Below are positions 5,735 through 5,847 of a stretch of DNA of 5,847 bases, piece by piece. Under the pieces are notes generated by a model that was given only the letters and a program-made list of their open reading frames with translations, made no database searches and was not told the origin of the DNA. This DNA is from Candidatus Poseidoniaceae archaeon (GTDB lineage: Archaea > Thermoplasmatota > Poseidoniia > Poseidoniales > Poseidoniaceae), in contig DUJC01000075.1 of NCBI GenBank assembly GCA_013330015.1, positions 1-5,847 of the forward strand. Direction: 5' to 3'. Made by a program: the position numbers and the translations under genes. Position 1 is the first letter of the stretch. The number at the start of each line of letters is the position of its first letter.

Positions 5735-5847
5735 TTGGCCATCGAAACCGAAGCGATTTTTGGACTCCTGACCATTCTCGCAGTTGGGATTTTCACTCCA
5801 GGACCAAACAACATTACTGCCATTTCACACTCTGCAGTTCATGGAGC
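5735..5847 (+). CDS. LysE/RhtB-family amino-acid exporter (partial, N-terminus only)
   Basis: The right edge cuts this gene after 37 full codons. The visible N-terminus, MAIETEAIFGLLTILAVGIFTPGPNNITAISHSAVHG, contains a first membrane helix (about 8-21) followed by TPGPNN (21-26), the hallmark of LysE/RhtB/CadD-type exporters. These proteins export amino acids or related small molecules; the substrate cannot be told from this piece. The TTG start places the helix and TPGPNN at the usual distance from the N-terminus and follows a GGTG site. An in-frame GTG at 5681 would overlap the preceding gene by over 40 bases and is unlikely. The 11-base gap to the YqaA-like gene suggests a shared transcript. 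The rest of the family (six helices, about 200 residues) must lie beyond the window. Confidence 0.85.
   Translation, partial: MAIETEAIFGLLTILAVGIFTPGPNNITAISHSAVHG

Noticed and set aside
1..5847. CRISPR array, mobile element, tRNA or rRNA, or a defence island
   Set aside because: No spaced repeats, terminal inverted repeats, transposase or phage motifs, cloverleaf, or defence-family genes were seen on either strand.

Overview
The window looks archaeal. It carries a Nob1-type rRNA-processing nuclease (PIN domain plus zinc ribbon), which in prokaryotes is an archaeal marker, and a small MoaD/SAMP-type ubiquitin-fold protein ending in Gly-Gly. Two minus-strand genes have TATA-like hexamers about 25 bases before their start codons, as expected of leaderless archaeal transcripts. 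Base composition is roughly half G+C. My best guess is a marine Thermoplasmatota lineage such as Candidatus Poseidoniales (Marine Group II). That is an inference from memory of gene style, not from a search.

Layout. Positions 1-3889 (minus strand) hold a two-gene ABC exporter operon: an ATPase (3197-3889), then, 2 bases after its stop, a very large FtsX/MacB-type permease that runs off the left edge (3194 to 1, 1064 codons visible). A 65-base divergent region separates this from two plus-strand genes, a SAMP/MoaD-like protein (3955-4182) and a TatA-family protein (4254-4556). The TatA gene meets nob1 (4557-5045, minus) tail to tail with no bases between them. A 78-base divergent region then leads to a YqaA/VTT-family membrane protein (5124-5723, plus). 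After 11 bases comes the start of a LysE-family transporter (from 5735, cut by the right edge).

How the genes relate. Only the ATPase and permease are clearly a functional pair: the ribosome binding site of the permease lies in the Glu codons that end the ATPase, which suggests translational coupling. The rest look like ordinary chromosomal housekeeping and membrane genes packed on alternating strands. No stretch over 300 bases lacks a gene; the gaps are 65, 71, 78 and 11 bases. I saw no rRNA, tRNA, CRISPR array, insertion sequence or phage gene.

I found no convincing new multi-gene system. The items most worth a second look are the roughly 660-residue, sequon-rich outer domain of the permease, a C-terminal helical extension on TatA that resembles a SAP/Rho-N-type motif, a shortened SAMP/MoaD protein with two competing starts, and an 11-base tandem repeat near the permease start whose length is not a multiple of three.
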